NCBI GenBank assembly: GCA_031426215.1
Contig: JANPKU010000033.1
Location: 1-64,000 of the forward strand
Direction: 5' to 3'
DNA from: Sva-07 sp031426215
GTDB lineage: Bacteria; Actinomycetota; Acidimicrobiia; Acidimicrobiales; Ilumatobacteraceae
DNA: 64,000 bases
Shown here piece after piece: positions 41,572-50,998 of the stretch (position 1 is its first letter; each line of letters begins with the position of its first letter). Below the pieces are notes generated by a model, which did no database searches, was not told the DNA's origin, and was given only the letters and a program-made list of their open reading frames with translations. The position numbers and the translations under genes were made by a program.

Positions 41572-43137
41572 TCAGGCGGAGAGGCTGGTGACGCCGAGGA
41601 TCCCGGGTGCGGCGCGGAGTGCATCGAGCACGCCGGCGGGCACCGGGGCGCTCGGGGCGATCAGCATCACGGCAGTGTCGGACCCGGTCACGCGGCTGAC
41701 GTCCATGTCGGAGATGTTCACGCCGGCGTTGCCGAGCAGGGTGCCGACCGTACCGATCACGCCCGGACGGTCGTCGTTCTGGATGACCACCATGTTGTCG
41801 ACGGGCGGGACGTCGAACGGCGTGTCGTCGATGTTGACGATGCGCTGCGCCGCCTTCGGACCTGCGAGGGTGCCGGAGATCGAGTGGCCGCCGCCGCGGA
41901 GCGACAGCAAGTTGACGAAGTCGGCCGAGGTGGCCGAGCAGACGTCGCGGACTTCGACACCGTGCTGCTTCGCGAGCTGCGGCGCATTCACGTAGGTGAC
42001 CGGCTCGTCCGAGATCGCACCGAAGAAGCCCTTGAGCACCGCCAGCTCGAGGATCCGGGTGTCGTAGCCGGCGATCTCGCCTTCGCAGCAGATCTCGAGC
42101 TCTTTCGGTAGGCCGCCCACGAGTGACACGAACAGGCTCCCGAGGCGCTCGGCGAGCGGAAGATAGGGGCGGATGGTCTCGCTGGCTTCAGCGGCGTTGA
42201 CGTTGACCGCGAACGGCACGAACTCGCCGGCGAGGGCGAGTTGCACCATCGATGCAATGGTGTCACCGGCCTTGTCCTGTGCCTCGCGAGTGCTGGCACC
42301 GAGATGCGGCGTGACGATGACCGAATCGATCTGGAACAGCGGCGACTCGGTCATCGGCTCGGTGGAGAACACGTCGAGCGCAGCGCCGGCGATGATGCCT
42401 TCACGGAGGCAGTCGACGAGATCACCCTCGTGCACGATGCCGCCACGAGCGACGTTGATGACCCGCAGGCTCGGCTTGGCCTTGAGCAGGAGATCACGAT
42501 TGATCAATCCGAGCGTGTCGGCTGTCTTGGGGAGGTGCACGGTGAGGAAATCGGCCTCGGCGACCACCTGGTCGAGCGCGAGGAGGTCGACACCCATTTT
42601 CTTCGCACGGTCTTCCGACACGAACGGGTCGTAAGCGATGAGGCGCATGCCGAACCCCTTCGCGCGATCAGCGACGAGCTTGCCGATCCGGCCGAGACCG
42701 ACGATGCCGAGTGTCTTGTCGGCGAGTTCGACGCCCTCCCACCGGCTGCGTTCCCACCGACCCTGCACGAGGGCGGCGTGCGCCTGCGGCACGTTGCGCG
42801 CCGACGCCATCAGCAACGCCATCGTGTGTTCGGCAGCGGAGACGATGTTGCTCTGCGGCGCGTTGACGACCATGACCCCGCGAGTGGTGGCAGAGTCGAC
42901 GTCGACGTTGTCGAGACCAATGCCCGCTCGACCGACGACCAGCAGGTCGCTCCCGGCCGCGAGGACTTCGTCGGTGACGTCGGTTGCCGAGCGGATGATC
43001 AGTGCATGTGCGCCCGGGATCGTCGACAGCAGTTCGTCGGCAGAGAGCCCGACTTGCACGTCGACGTCGTGCCCGGCAGCACGGAGGCGGTCGAGGCCTC
43101 CGTCGGCGATTTCTTCGGTGACCAGGATGCGAGCCAT
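41572..43137 (-). CDS. serA: D-3-phosphoglycerate dehydrogenase
   Basis: A 521-residue long-form enzyme for the first step of serine synthesis. It contains the NAD-binding GIVGLGRIGKLVADRA, the substrate/catalytic Arg in VINVARGGIVHEGDL, Glu, and the His in VTPHLGASTREAQ. These are followed by the intervening allosteric substrate-binding domain and a C-terminal ACT domain (NMVVIQNDDRPGVIGTVGTLL) that senses serine. Length and domain order match mycobacterial SerA. Divergent from the next gene. Confidence 0.96.
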   Translation of the reverse strand: MARILVTEEIADGGLDRLRAAGHDVDVQVGLSADELLSTIPGAHALIIRSATDVTDEVLAAGSDLLVVGRAGIGLDNVDVDSATTRGVMVVNAPQSNIVSAAEHTMALLMASARNVPQAHAALVQGRWERSRWEGVELADKTLGIVGLGRIGKLVADRAKGFGMRLIAYDPFVSEDRAKKMGVDLLALDQVVAEADFLTVHLPKTADTLGLINRDLLLKAKPSLRVINVARGGIVHEGDLVDCLREGIIAGAALDVFSTEPMTESPLFQIDSVIVTPHLGASTREAQDKAGDTIASMVQLALAGEFVPFAVNVNAAEASETIRPYLPLAERLGSLFVSLVGGLPKELEICCEGEIAGYDTRILELAVLKGFFGAISDEPVTYVNAPQLAKQHGVEVRDVCSATSADFVNLLSLRGGGHSISGTLAGPKAAQRIVNIDDTPFDVPPVDNMVVIQNDDRPGVIGTVGTLLGNAGVNISDMDVSRVTGSDTAVMLIAPSAPVPAGVLDALRAAPGILGVTSLSA

Positions 43138-43255
43138 GGCCTCTGCCTATCGGCGTCGATGTGCCACTTCCACGGCGTTTGACGAACCGTTCACGGTCAC
43201 GAAGTACGTTCTGGACGGTGAATTCGGTGATGCACGGGCTTCTGGACGTCAGCGC

Positions 43256-44473
43256 ATGACCGATGACGCCGGCGCCCGGCATGCCAGCGCCGAGCAACTC
43301 GCCGACATCGAGCGTTGGCTGGTCGATCGGGGCGTGCCCCATCTCGTCGAGGTCCGCTCAGGCAGCGCGGTGCGCGACGCCTGGACGCGCGCCCTGCCGC
43401 TGCTGGTGATTGCGTACCTCCTCATCGGGCTGAACGCGCTCGACCTGCAGAACTGGTCGGTCGCCCGCAACCTCCTCGGCGCGGCGGCCGTACTCTTCAT
43501 GCTGCTTGCTGCGTGGGTGTTGTCGAACCGGCTTCGGGGCGTCGCGTCGTTCGATCGGCCGACGAAGATCGACACCCCTGAGCTTGCGCTGTTCCTGCTC
43601 GGGCCGCTCGTGCCGGCCATCGCCTTCGGCCAGTACCGCGATGCGCTGGAAGCCCTCGCGCTCGGCATCATCCTGCTGGCGGCCATCTACCTGTGGTCGT
43701 CGTACGGCGTCGGGGCACTCGCACGGTGGGGGGTTCGTCGGTCAGGCGGCCAACTGTCGGGTCTCGGCCCACTGGTGGCGAAAGCGCTTCCGCTGTTGTT
43801 GATGTTCACCACGTTCCTGTTCGTGAACGCCGAGGTCTGGGAGATGGCGGGCACGCTCGACGGCGCGGCGTACGTGGTCGTCGTGATGACGTTCTTCATG
43901 CTCGGCGCCGGATTCGTCGTCATCCGAGTCCCGAGGTACATCCGCGCCGAGAACCACTTCGAATCGTGGGCCGACGTGGCCCTCCATGCCGTGGGTACGC
44001 CGGCCGCAGTGATCGTGCTTCCCGGTGCGGGTTCACCTGACGACCCCATGCGACCGCGGCAACGGTTCAACATCGGGCTCATCGTGCTCTTCGGCCAGGC
44101 ACTCCAGATCACGCTCGTCGTCCTCTCGCTGACGGCTTTTTTCGTCTTCTTCGGATTCATGGCGATCACGGCGGACACCGCGATCGGATGGACCGGCCTC
44201 GACGAGTTGCCAATCGTCTTCGAGACGTCCTTCGGTGGCCGGACGCTCGTGCTGTCCGAGCCGCTGATCCGAGTGTCGGGGTTCCTCGGGGCCTTCGCCG
44301 GGATGTACTTCACGGTGGTCTTGAGCACCGACGACACCTACCGCAGCGAATTCGGCAACGACGTCGGCCCGGAGATCCATCAGATCCTCGCCGTTCGATC
44401 CGCGTATCACGTGGCCCTCGGAACGCACCCGACGACGACCGGTCGGAACCGTATCGATCAGGAACCGTCATGA
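43256..44473 (+). CDS. integral membrane protein, unknown
   Basis: A 405-residue protein with about eight membrane helices in three clusters (residues ~45-100, ~115-145, ~180-225 and ~265-345), a soluble charged loop (RYIRAENHFESWADVALHAV) and a cytoplasmic-looking tail (TDDTYRSEFGNDVGPEIHQI). I recognise no transporter or enzyme motif. It overlaps the next gene by 4 bp (ATGA) and leads a four-gene run with a GNAT protein, an enolase-superfamily enzyme and an SCP2 protein. Confidence 0.75.
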   Translation: MTDDAGARHASAEQLADIERWLVDRGVPHLVEVRSGSAVRDAWTRALPLLVIAYLLIGLNALDLQNWSVARNLLGAAAVLFMLLAAWVLSNRLRGVASFDRPTKIDTPELALFLLGPLVPAIAFGQYRDALEALALGIILLAAIYLWSSYGVGALARWGVRRSGGQLSGLGPLVAKALPLLLMFTTFLFVNAEVWEMAGTLDGAAYVVVVMTFFMLGAGFVVIRVPRYIRAENHFESWADVALHAVGTPAAVIVLPGAGSPDDPMRPRQRFNIGLIVLFGQALQITLVVLSLTAFFVFFGFMAITADTAIGWTGLDELPIVFETSFGGRTLVLSEPLIRVSGFLGAFAGMYFTVVLSTDDTYRSEFGNDVGPEIHQILAVRSAYHVALGTHPTTTGRNRIDQEPS

Positions 44474-45189
44474 CGGCAACCGGAGTCGGGATCCGAACGG
44501 TGTCGGAGATCTCGGAGCTGACCGAAGTGGGAAGCGTGCTGGCGCAGGTGTGGGGCGCGTCGAGCCCGCTGGTGCCGCTCGAATTCACACGGGCCATCGC
44601 GCACAGCGGCGGCTACGTCGCAGGAGCGTTCGTTCCATCGGGACAGATGATCGGCGCCTCGCTGGGCATCCTCGCCCGCCATGGTGACCGTTCGGCGCTG
44701 CACAGCCACGTCACCGGACTGCTGCCGACCGCACGTCACGCCGGTACCGGACGGGCCATGAAACTGCACCAGCGTGCCTGGGCAGCCGACCGGAGTATCG
44801 AGTGCATCACGTGGACCTTCGACCCGTTGGTGCGTCGCAACGCCTGGTTCAACATCGCCGTGCTCGGCGCCGAGGCCGACGACTACCTCCCGTGCTTCTA
44901 CGGCGAGATGACCGACGCGATCAACGCCGGTGACGATTCGGACCGTCTCCACGTCACGTGGGACGTGACGGGTGCCGTGCCGGAGCGGCCTCGCGACGGA
45001 ACCGACATCGACGCGGTGATGACGGTTCCCACCCCGCACGACATCGTCGAACTGCGACGCACCGATCCGGCGGCGGCCGCTCGGTGGCGCCGGTCGACCA
45101 GGGAGACATTGCTCGACGCACTCGGTCGAGGCCACCGCATCGTCGGCTTCACACGCGACGGCGACTATCTGATGGGATCGACCTCATGA
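44470..45189 (+). CDS. GNAT-like acyltransferase
   Basis: A 239-residue acyltransferase of the predicted GNAT group, with HSHVTGLLPTARHAGTGRAMKLHQRAWA (acyl-CoA loop) and the NAWFNIAVLGAEADDYLPCFYGEM segment typical of the family that neighbours enolase-superfamily enzymes. Known relatives succinylate D-amino acids before racemisation. Coupled on both sides by ATGA overlaps, so it acts with the enolase-superfamily gene that follows. Substrate is inferred from this pairing. Confidence 0.78.
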   Translation: MTATGVGIRTVSEISELTEVGSVLAQVWGASSPLVPLEFTRAIAHSGGYVAGAFVPSGQMIGASLGILARHGDRSALHSHVTGLLPTARHAGTGRAMKLHQRAWAADRSIECITWTFDPLVRRNAWFNIAVLGAEADDYLPCFYGEMTDAINAGDDSDRLHVTWDVTGAVPERPRDGTDIDAVMTVPTPHDIVELRRTDPAAAARWRRSTRETLLDALGRGHRIVGFTRDGDYLMGSTS

Positions 45190-46337
45190 CTTGGACCATC
45201 GATCGTGTCGAGCTGCGTCGCGTCTCCATGCCGCTCGTGTCGCCGTTTCGCACCAGCTTCGGGAGCCAGACCGACCGCGACATCTTGTTGGTGCGCGTCG
45301 ACCTCTCGGATGCAGCGGGTGGAACCGTCGAGGGATGGGGTGAATGCGTCGCCCTCTCCGAGCCGAGCTACTCGCCCGAGTACGTCGACGGCGCGCAGCA
45401 CGTGATCATCCACCACCTGCTGCCGACGCTGATGACGGCCGGGCCGATCGAAGCAGCCGACGTCGCTCCGGCACTCGCGAAGTTGCACGGACACCCGATG
45501 GCCAAGGCTGCGTTGGAGATGGCGGTACTCGACGCCCAGCTCCGAGCAGCCGGTCAGTCGTTCGCCACGTTCCTCGGCGCCGAGCGAACACACATCCCGA
45601 GCGGCGTGAGCGTCGGGATCCACGACCGCACCGACGAACTGCTCGCTGCCGTGCAGGGCTACGTCGACGACGGGTACGTGCGCATCAAGTTGAAGATCGA
45701 ACCGGGCTCCGACATCGAGCAGGTCGCTGCGGTGCGCGAGTTGATCGGACCCGACACGCCGTTCCAGGTGGATGCCAACACGGCGTATCGACGCACGGAC
45801 GGGAGTCACCTCGCCCGCCTCGACGAGTTCGACCTGTTGCTGATCGAGCAACCGCTGCCCGAGGACGACATCATCGGCCATGCTCGACTCGCCGCCGAGG
45901 TCGAGACGCCGATCTGCCTCGACGAATCGCTGGTGTCGGCAGCCGGCACCGCTGACGCGATCGAGCTCGGAGCGTGCGAGATCGCGAACATCAAGCCGGG
46001 TCGGGTCGGCGGGTACCTCGAAGCGGTGCGCATCCACGACCTGTGCGTCGCACGGGGTGTGCCGGTGTGGTGCGGCGGCATGTTGGAGACCGGCATCGGC
46101 CGAGCCGCCAACGCTGCCCTCGCTGCGTTGCCGGGATTCACGCTGCCCGGCGACATCAGCGCGTCGACGCGCTTCTACGCTCGCGACATCGTGACCGATC
46201 CGATCACGATCACCGACGGCCACGTCACGGTCCCAACCACACCTGGTCTCGGATTCGACCTCGACCTCGACTGCCTCGACTCGGTCACGACGAGCCGCAC
46301 GGTCATCGACGGGCGCGGTACAGTCACCGAACTATGA
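45186..46337 (+). CDS. o-succinylbenzoate synthase / N-succinylamino acid racemase
   Basis: A 383-residue enolase-superfamily enzyme of the MenC/NSAR subgroup. Catalytic Lys pair: RIKLKIEPG and NIKPGRVGG. Metal ligands: QVDANTAY, LLIEQPL and CLDESL, in order. Sequence alone does not separate menaquinone synthesis (OSBS) from N-succinylamino acid racemisation (NSAR), and many members do both. The preceding acyltransferase favours NSAR; no other men gene is in the window. It overlaps both neighbours by ATGA. Confidence 0.88.
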   Translation: MTWTIDRVELRRVSMPLVSPFRTSFGSQTDRDILLVRVDLSDAAGGTVEGWGECVALSEPSYSPEYVDGAQHVIIHHLLPTLMTAGPIEAADVAPALAKLHGHPMAKAALEMAVLDAQLRAAGQSFATFLGAERTHIPSGVSVGIHDRTDELLAAVQGYVDDGYVRIKLKIEPGSDIEQVAAVRELIGPDTPFQVDANTAYRRTDGSHLARLDEFDLLLIEQPLPEDDIIGHARLAAEVETPICLDESLVSAAGTADAIELGACEIANIKPGRVGGYLEAVRIHDLCVARGVPVWCGGMLETGIGRAANAALAALPGFTLPGDISASTRFYARDIVTDPITITDGHVTVPTTPGLGFDLDLDCLDSVTTSRTVIDGRGTVTEL

Positions 46338-46744
46338 CGCACCCGTTCCTGTCAGAAGAATGGATGGCCGCAGCTCACGAGATCCGTGAGAAGTACGCCG
46401 ACCAGGTCCCGCCGGTCACCACGGTGATCCGGATCAACCAGGTGATCACCGACGTGCCGTTCGGCGACGGTGAGGTGAGGAGCTACATCGACACGTCGTC
46501 GGGACACCTGACGATGGAATTGGGCGAGCTCGACGAGGCCGACACCACCATCACCACCGACTACGACACGGCGAAGGCCTTGTTCGTCTTCCAGGACCAG
46601 GCGATTGCGATGCAGGCGTTCATGTCCGGCAAGATCAAGGTGCAGGGCGACATGATGAAGATGATGGCGATGCAGACCGCCATCCCGTCGAACGAGTTCA
46701 CCGACACGATCGCCGACGAGATCAAGGCGATCACCGCCCCCTGA
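46334..46744 (+). CDS. SCP2 sterol-carrier-domain protein
   Basis: A 136-residue protein with an SCP2-like lipid-binding fold (TTVIRINQVITDVPFGDGEVRSYID, ITTDYDTAKALFVFQDQAIAMQAFMSGKIKVQGDMMKMM). The GKIKVxGDMxK segment is the family hallmark. It would bind a hydrophobic ligand or act as a small accessory protein. It overlaps the enolase-superfamily gene stop (ATGA) and ends this operon. Its role there is unknown. Confidence 0.85.
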   Translation: MTHPFLSEEWMAAAHEIREKYADQVPPVTTVIRINQVITDVPFGDGEVRSYIDTSSGHLTMELGELDEADTTITTDYDTAKALFVFQDQAIAMQAFMSGKIKVQGDMMKMMAMQTAIPSNEFTDTIADEIKAITAP

Positions 46745-46780
46745 AGTGCAAACGAGCACGGCCCTCGCCACACTGAGGAC

Positions 46781-47929
46781 ATGGCCGTCGTGACCGAAGA
46801 ACAGATCATCGAAGCCCTCCGCCCGGTCGAGGATCCGGAACTCCACCGATCGATCGTCGATCTCGGGATGCTGCGTGGCGTGTCCGTTCGGGAGAACGGC
46901 GTCGTCGGCGTGCTGATCGCTCTCACCGTGCCCGGCTGTCCGCTCAAGGGTGAGATCACACGTCGGGTCTCCGAGGCAGCGACCGAACTCGACGGCGTCG
47001 AGTCGATCGACCTCGAGTTCACGGTGATGAGCGACGAGGACCGCGAGAACCTGCGTCGAACACTGCACGGCGACGCAGGGGCCACCGCCGGGTCGAGCCA
47101 GGCGCACGGCCATGCCGAGGGCCGAGCGATCCCCTTCTCGAAGAACACCTCCAAGACCCGGCCTCTCTTGATCTCCTCGGGCAAGGGTGGCGTCGGCAAG
47201 TCGAGCGTCACCACCAACCTCGCTGTCGCCCTTGCGTCACAGGGTTACTCCGTCGGGGTGGTCGACGCCGACATCTACGGCTACTCGATTCCGCGCATGC
47301 TCGGCACCGACCGCGACCCGGTCGTGATCGACGAGATGCTGATACCACCCGAGATGTGGGGGGTTCGCTGTATCTCGATCGGCTACTTCGTGCCCGAGGG
47401 TCAAGCGGTCATCTGGCGTGGCCCCATGCTGCACAAGGCGCTCGAACAGTTCCTCACCGACGTGTTCTGGGACGAACCCGACTTCCTCCTCGTCGACATG
47501 CCGCCCGGTACGGGTGACATCGCCCTGTCACTTGCGCAGTACCTGCCGCGAGGCGAGGTGTTCGTCGTCACCACACCGCAACCCGCTGCGCAGAAGGTGG
47601 CCTCGCTGTCGGCGGCGATGGCCGCCAAGGTCAACCTGCCCGTGCGCGGCGTCATCGAGAACATGTCGTGGTTCACCGGCGACGACGGCAAGCGCTACGA
47701 GATCTTCGGCTCCGGGGGTGGCGAGCTGCTGGCCCAGGAGCTCGAGGTGCCGCTGCTCGGCAAGCTCCCTCTGGTGGCCGAACTCCGCGAAGGCGGCGAC
47801 ACCGGTCGCCCGATCACCGCCGTCGATCCCGAGTCGGAGACAGCGCAGATCTTCCAGCAGATCGCCACGAAGATCGCCGTCGAGATGAAGCCGAAGAAGG
47901 TCTTCTCCGACAAGCTCAAGATCCTCTGA
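46781..47929 (+). CDS. mrp: Mrp/ApbC-family Fe-S carrier ATPase
   Basis: A 382-residue protein. An N-terminal MIP18/DUF59 domain (PVEDPELHRSIVDLGMLRGV, VPGCPLKG) is joined to a P-loop ATPase (SSGKGGVGKSSVTTNLAVAL). The ATPase includes DADIYGYSIPRML, DMPPGTGDIALSL and ENMSWF. It should carry and insert iron-sulfur clusters, relevant to LeuC, NadA and the ferredoxin here. The C-x2-C near the end of some Mrp proteins is not seen. A hairpin terminator follows. Confidence 0.9.
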   Translation: MAVVTEEQIIEALRPVEDPELHRSIVDLGMLRGVSVRENGVVGVLIALTVPGCPLKGEITRRVSEAATELDGVESIDLEFTVMSDEDRENLRRTLHGDAGATAGSSQAHGHAEGRAIPFSKNTSKTRPLLISSGKGGVGKSSVTTNLAVALASQGYSVGVVDADIYGYSIPRMLGTDRDPVVIDEMLIPPEMWGVRCISIGYFVPEGQAVIWRGPMLHKALEQFLTDVFWDEPDFLLVDMPPGTGDIALSLAQYLPRGEVFVVTTPQPAAQKVASLSAAMAAKVNLPVRGVIENMSWFTGDDGKRYEIFGSGGGELLAQELEVPLLGKLPLVAELREGGDTGRPITAVDPESETAQIFQQIATKIAVEMKPKKVFSDKLKIL

Positions 47930-47938
47930 TGGAAGGAC

Positions 47939-47963
47939 AACACGGGTCTGACCCGTGTTTTCC
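47939..47963 (+). terminator. terminator after mrp
   Basis: AACACGGGT-CTG-ACCCGTGTT (perfect 9-bp stem) followed by TTCC, ten bases past the mrp stop. Its core GGGTCTGACCC recurs in two other hairpins. Confidence 0.75.
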
Positions 47964-47971
47964 CGGCGTGC

Positions 47972-48002
47972 GTTACGTCAGGGGTCTGACTCGTGATGTA
48001 AC
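47972..48002. repeat. second hairpin with GGGTCTGAC core
   Basis: GTTACGTCA and TGATGTAAC pair (8 of 9) around GGGGTCTGACTCG. It sits just upstream of the zincin gene and shares the core seen at 47944-47954 and 51484-51495. Confidence 0.5.
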
Positions 48003-48013
48003 ACTTGGCCACG

Positions 48014-48352
48014 ATGGAGATCGTGCCGCGCTACAAGTTCGAGGCGATGGTGGCCGACGCGCTCGACGACCTGCCCGACGAACTGCTCCACGTGCTCGAC
48101 AACGTGGTGGTGCAGGTGATCGATCGCCATCCTGACGAGCCCGAGCTCCTCGGTCTCTACGACGGCGTCCCACATACCGAACGCTCCGGCGCCGAGGGTC
48201 CCGACGTGGTGTCGATCTTCCGCATGCCGTTGTGCGAGATGTGCCGCGACATCGACGAACTCGCCGACGAGGTCTACGTCACCGTCATCCACGAGATCGC
48301 CCACGCCGCCGGGATCGACGACGATCGCCTGCACGAACTCGGCTGGGCCTGA
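48014..48352 (+). CDS. minimal zincin-like metallopeptidase domain protein
   Basis: A 112-residue single-domain protein with HEIAHAAGIDDDRLHELG, the HExxHxxGxxD zinc motif of the minimal MMP-like (zincin_1) family found across Actinomycetota. Two Cys in PLCEMCRD are also present. The proteolytic target, if any, is unknown. The ATG at 48014 begins MEIVPRYKF; a TTG at 48005 is an alternative. Confidence 0.85.
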   Translation: MEIVPRYKFEAMVADALDDLPDELLHVLDNVVVQVIDRHPDEPELLGLYDGVPHTERSGAEGPDVVSIFRMPLCEMCRDIDELADEVYVTVIHEIAHAAGIDDDRLHELGWA

Positions 48353-48406
48353 ACGGGCCACCATCCGCACGAGGGCGCAGATCGGCGTAGTGGTAGACAC
48401 CGAACA

Positions 48407-50134
48407 GTGGATCCCGGGCCATTCGAACACAACGAGACGATCGCCCTGGCGATCGACGCGGGGCTCGGTGCCGTTGCAGTCGGCGAACACGGCGGACAGA
48501 TTCGTTGGAATGCTGGCGAGGCACCGGCTGAGATCGAACGCATCGAACGCTCGGTGGGGCCACGCTGGGTCTGGTGGACACAGGACACGGCTCGACAACT
48601 CGTTGCTGCCGACGTTCGCCCGGCGCGCTGCTGGGACCTCGACGCCGTCCACCGATTGCTCCATGGCGGTTGGCGGGCCGGACCAGCCAGGACCTGGGCT
48701 GCCGCGCACGGCCTCGACGCCGACGACCTGCCGACGGTCGGCCCGCTCGACCTGTTCAGTGCGGCCGCCGACACCGTCGTCGACGACTCCGACGGACCGG
48801 TCCGTTCCGACGGCCATCTCGATCCGTCGTGGGTCGACGGTGGATGGCACGACGACCTCGATCGTCTTGCAAGGTGGGCTGCCCTCGCGCTCGACGTCTA
48901 CCGGTCGCACGCCCGGCAGCTCGACGGACTCGCGGACCGCCGCGCCGCGCCCGCAACGGCACGGTCCGAGTCCGCTGCGGCACTGCTGTGCGCTGAACTC
49001 GAGCACGATGGTGTGCCCGTCGACGTCGTCGAAGCAGAGCGGATCATCGCATCGTTCGTCGGTGCACGACCTCGTGACGCCGTCGACGAGCGTCGGATGG
49101 CCTCCGACCGTGACGATCTCGTGCTGGCGCACCTGCCATCCGACCTGCGCGATGGCGTCGACCTCCGCAATCCGGCAAGCGTCAAATCCCTCTTGCGTCG
49201 CGCCGGAATCGAAGTGGACGACACCCGCGCCTGGCGTCTCGAACGGCTGCGCCACGAACACCCGGTCGTCGACGCCGTGCTCGTGTGGCGCAAGGCCGAG
49301 CGAGTCGCCACCACGTTCGGCTATCGGTGGCTCGACGAGCACGTCGGAACCGACGGACGTCTCCGCGGCACCTGGTCCGGGTCGGACGGCGCCGCCGGCC
49401 GGATGACGGCGACCGCAGGACTCCACAACCTTCCCGCCGACCTCAGACCGGCAATCGTCGCCGGCGCCGGTCACAGCTTCGTGCGCGCCGACCTCGGCCA
49501 GATCGAACCTCGCATCCTGGCAGCGGTGTCGGGCGACGAAGCGCTCGCCACGGCGACACTCGAGGCCGACATGTACGCGCCCGTTGCACAACGGCTCGGG
49601 GTGACCCGCGACATCGCCAAAGTCGCGGTGCTCGGTGCGATGTACGGCCAGACGACCGGCCACGGCGCCGCAGCGCTGCGCGGACTGGACGCTGCCTACC
49701 CGGTGGCGATGGGATATCTCACCGACGCCGCCCGGCTGGCCGAGGCAGGCAACGACTTGCGCACCCGAGGGGGCCGACTCGTGCGCATGTCAGCAGGAGG
49801 CGAGCCCGATGACGACGCAGATGATCTCCGCTCGCGGGCGGCCGCACGCGGCCGGTACGGCCGCAATGCGATGGTGCAGGGCGCTGCTGCGGAGTTCTTC
49901 AAGATGTGGGCCGTGATCGTCCGCGCCAGACTGCCCCCGCGATCACGCATCGTGCTGTGTCTGCACGACGAGTTGCTGGTACATCTGCCGACCGAGGACG
50001 CTGAGCACGGCGTCACCATCGTCGAGCACGCTCTGCAGGAGACCGCCCATCGCTGGCAGCAGTTCGACCTGCGTGGTTCCGTACGGTTCGTCGCCGACAC
50101 CAGCACGATCAGCCGATGGTCGGACGCCAAGTGA
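48407..50134 (+). CDS. family A DNA polymerase, exonuclease-polymerase type
   Basis: A 575-residue actinobacterial protein akin to the 'bifunctional 3'-5' exonuclease/DNA polymerase' group. The C-terminal half keeps all polymerase motifs: A (RADLGQIEPRIL), B (KVAVLGAMYGQTTGHG) and C (CLHDELLVHLP). The N-terminal ~170 residues hold the place of the exonuclease but show few acidic catalytic motifs (WDLDAVHRLL, LDLFSAAAD). It lacks the 5' nuclease and is much shorter than Pol I. Likely a repair or accessory polymerase; activity is untested. Confidence 0.85.
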   Translation: MDPGPFEHNETIALAIDAGLGAVAVGEHGGQIRWNAGEAPAEIERIERSVGPRWVWWTQDTARQLVAADVRPARCWDLDAVHRLLHGGWRAGPARTWAAAHGLDADDLPTVGPLDLFSAAADTVVDDSDGPVRSDGHLDPSWVDGGWHDDLDRLARWAALALDVYRSHARQLDGLADRRAAPATARSESAAALLCAELEHDGVPVDVVEAERIIASFVGARPRDAVDERRMASDRDDLVLAHLPSDLRDGVDLRNPASVKSLLRRAGIEVDDTRAWRLERLRHEHPVVDAVLVWRKAERVATTFGYRWLDEHVGTDGRLRGTWSGSDGAAGRMTATAGLHNLPADLRPAIVAGAGHSFVRADLGQIEPRILAAVSGDEALATATLEADMYAPVAQRLGVTRDIAKVAVLGAMYGQTTGHGAAALRGLDAAYPVAMGYLTDAARLAEAGNDLRTRGGRLVRMSAGGEPDDDADDLRSRAAARGRYGRNAMVQGAAAEFFKMWAVIVRARLPPRSRIVLCLHDELLVHLPTEDAEHGVTIVEHALQETAHRWQQFDLRGSVRFVADTSTISRWSDAK

Positions 50135-50165
50135 CGCCGACTCGCGCGCCGCTACCGTGTGGCCG

Positions 50166-50975
50166 GTGAGCGATGTCCCACCCCCATCCGCCGACGAGCC
50201 GCAGATGCCGTCACCACCGCCCCCGCCGCCACCACCCCCGCCCGGCCTGACGCCACCTCCCGGCTACGTCGCGTACGACGGACATCCCTCCCCCACCGGT
50301 GGCGTGCGTCGGATCGGCGGTCTGGCCACGCCGATCGTGGTGTCGACCGTGATCGTTGCGCTCGGGACCCTGATGTCGGCCGTGCTGTCGGCGGGTGTCG
50401 CCACCGATGCCGCCGAGTTCCTCGCCGGCGGCATCAGCGAGACCGAGTTCGAAGACGCAATCGTGCCGCTCAACTCGGTGCAGCTGCTCGTGAGCGTCGC
50501 CACCGTGGCAACCGGGGTGCTCACGATCATCTGGATGTTCCGCATCTCGAGCAACGTCAGAGCGTTCGGTCGAGCCACCACGTGGAGTCCGCTGTTCGCC
50601 ATTTTCGGCTGGTTCCTTCCCCCGCTCGTGCTCTACATCATCCCGTTCCTGGTGCTCCGCGAACTGTGGAAGGCCTCCGAGCCGGCCCATGTCGACGGTT
50701 CCGATACGTGGAAGCGAACGCCGGACAACCCGGTGCTGTGGGTCTGGTTCGTCGTGTTCGGACTCGTGCCTGCCGTGCTGTTCGCCGTCCAGATCGGCTC
50801 GTTCGCCGGCGGTGGACTCCCCACCAATGACATCACCTCGGTCGCCGACAGCCTCGACGAGTTCGGTGCGCTCGGTTGGTTGACCGCGCTGCTCAACCTG
50901 GCCGCAGCGGTGGTCTGGGTGATGTTCGTGCGATCGATGACGCAACGGCACAAGCAGTTGACGAACGAGACCTGA
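50166..50975 (+). CDS. DUF4328 membrane protein
   Basis: A 269-residue protein: Pro-rich cytoplasmic N-terminus (about ten consecutive Pro at ~17-26), then four membrane helices and the DUF4328 pattern LTIIWMFRISSNVRAFG and WSPLFAIFGWFLPPLVLYIIPFLVLRELW. Function unknown; the family is largely actinobacterial. Uncertain start (GTG). It is followed 23 bp later by the phosphatase gene. Confidence 0.82.
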   Translation: MSDVPPPSADEPQMPSPPPPPPPPPPGLTPPPGYVAYDGHPSPTGGVRRIGGLATPIVVSTVIVALGTLMSAVLSAGVATDAAEFLAGGISETEFEDAIVPLNSVQLLVSVATVATGVLTIIWMFRISSNVRAFGRATTWSPLFAIFGWFLPPLVLYIIPFLVLRELWKASEPAHVDGSDTWKRTPDNPVLWVWFVVFGLVPAVLFAVQIGSFAGGGLPTNDITSVADSLDEFGALGWLTALLNLAAAVVWVMFVRSMTQRHKQLTNET

Positions 50976-50998
50976 CCGACAAGTCTTTCCACTCGGCC

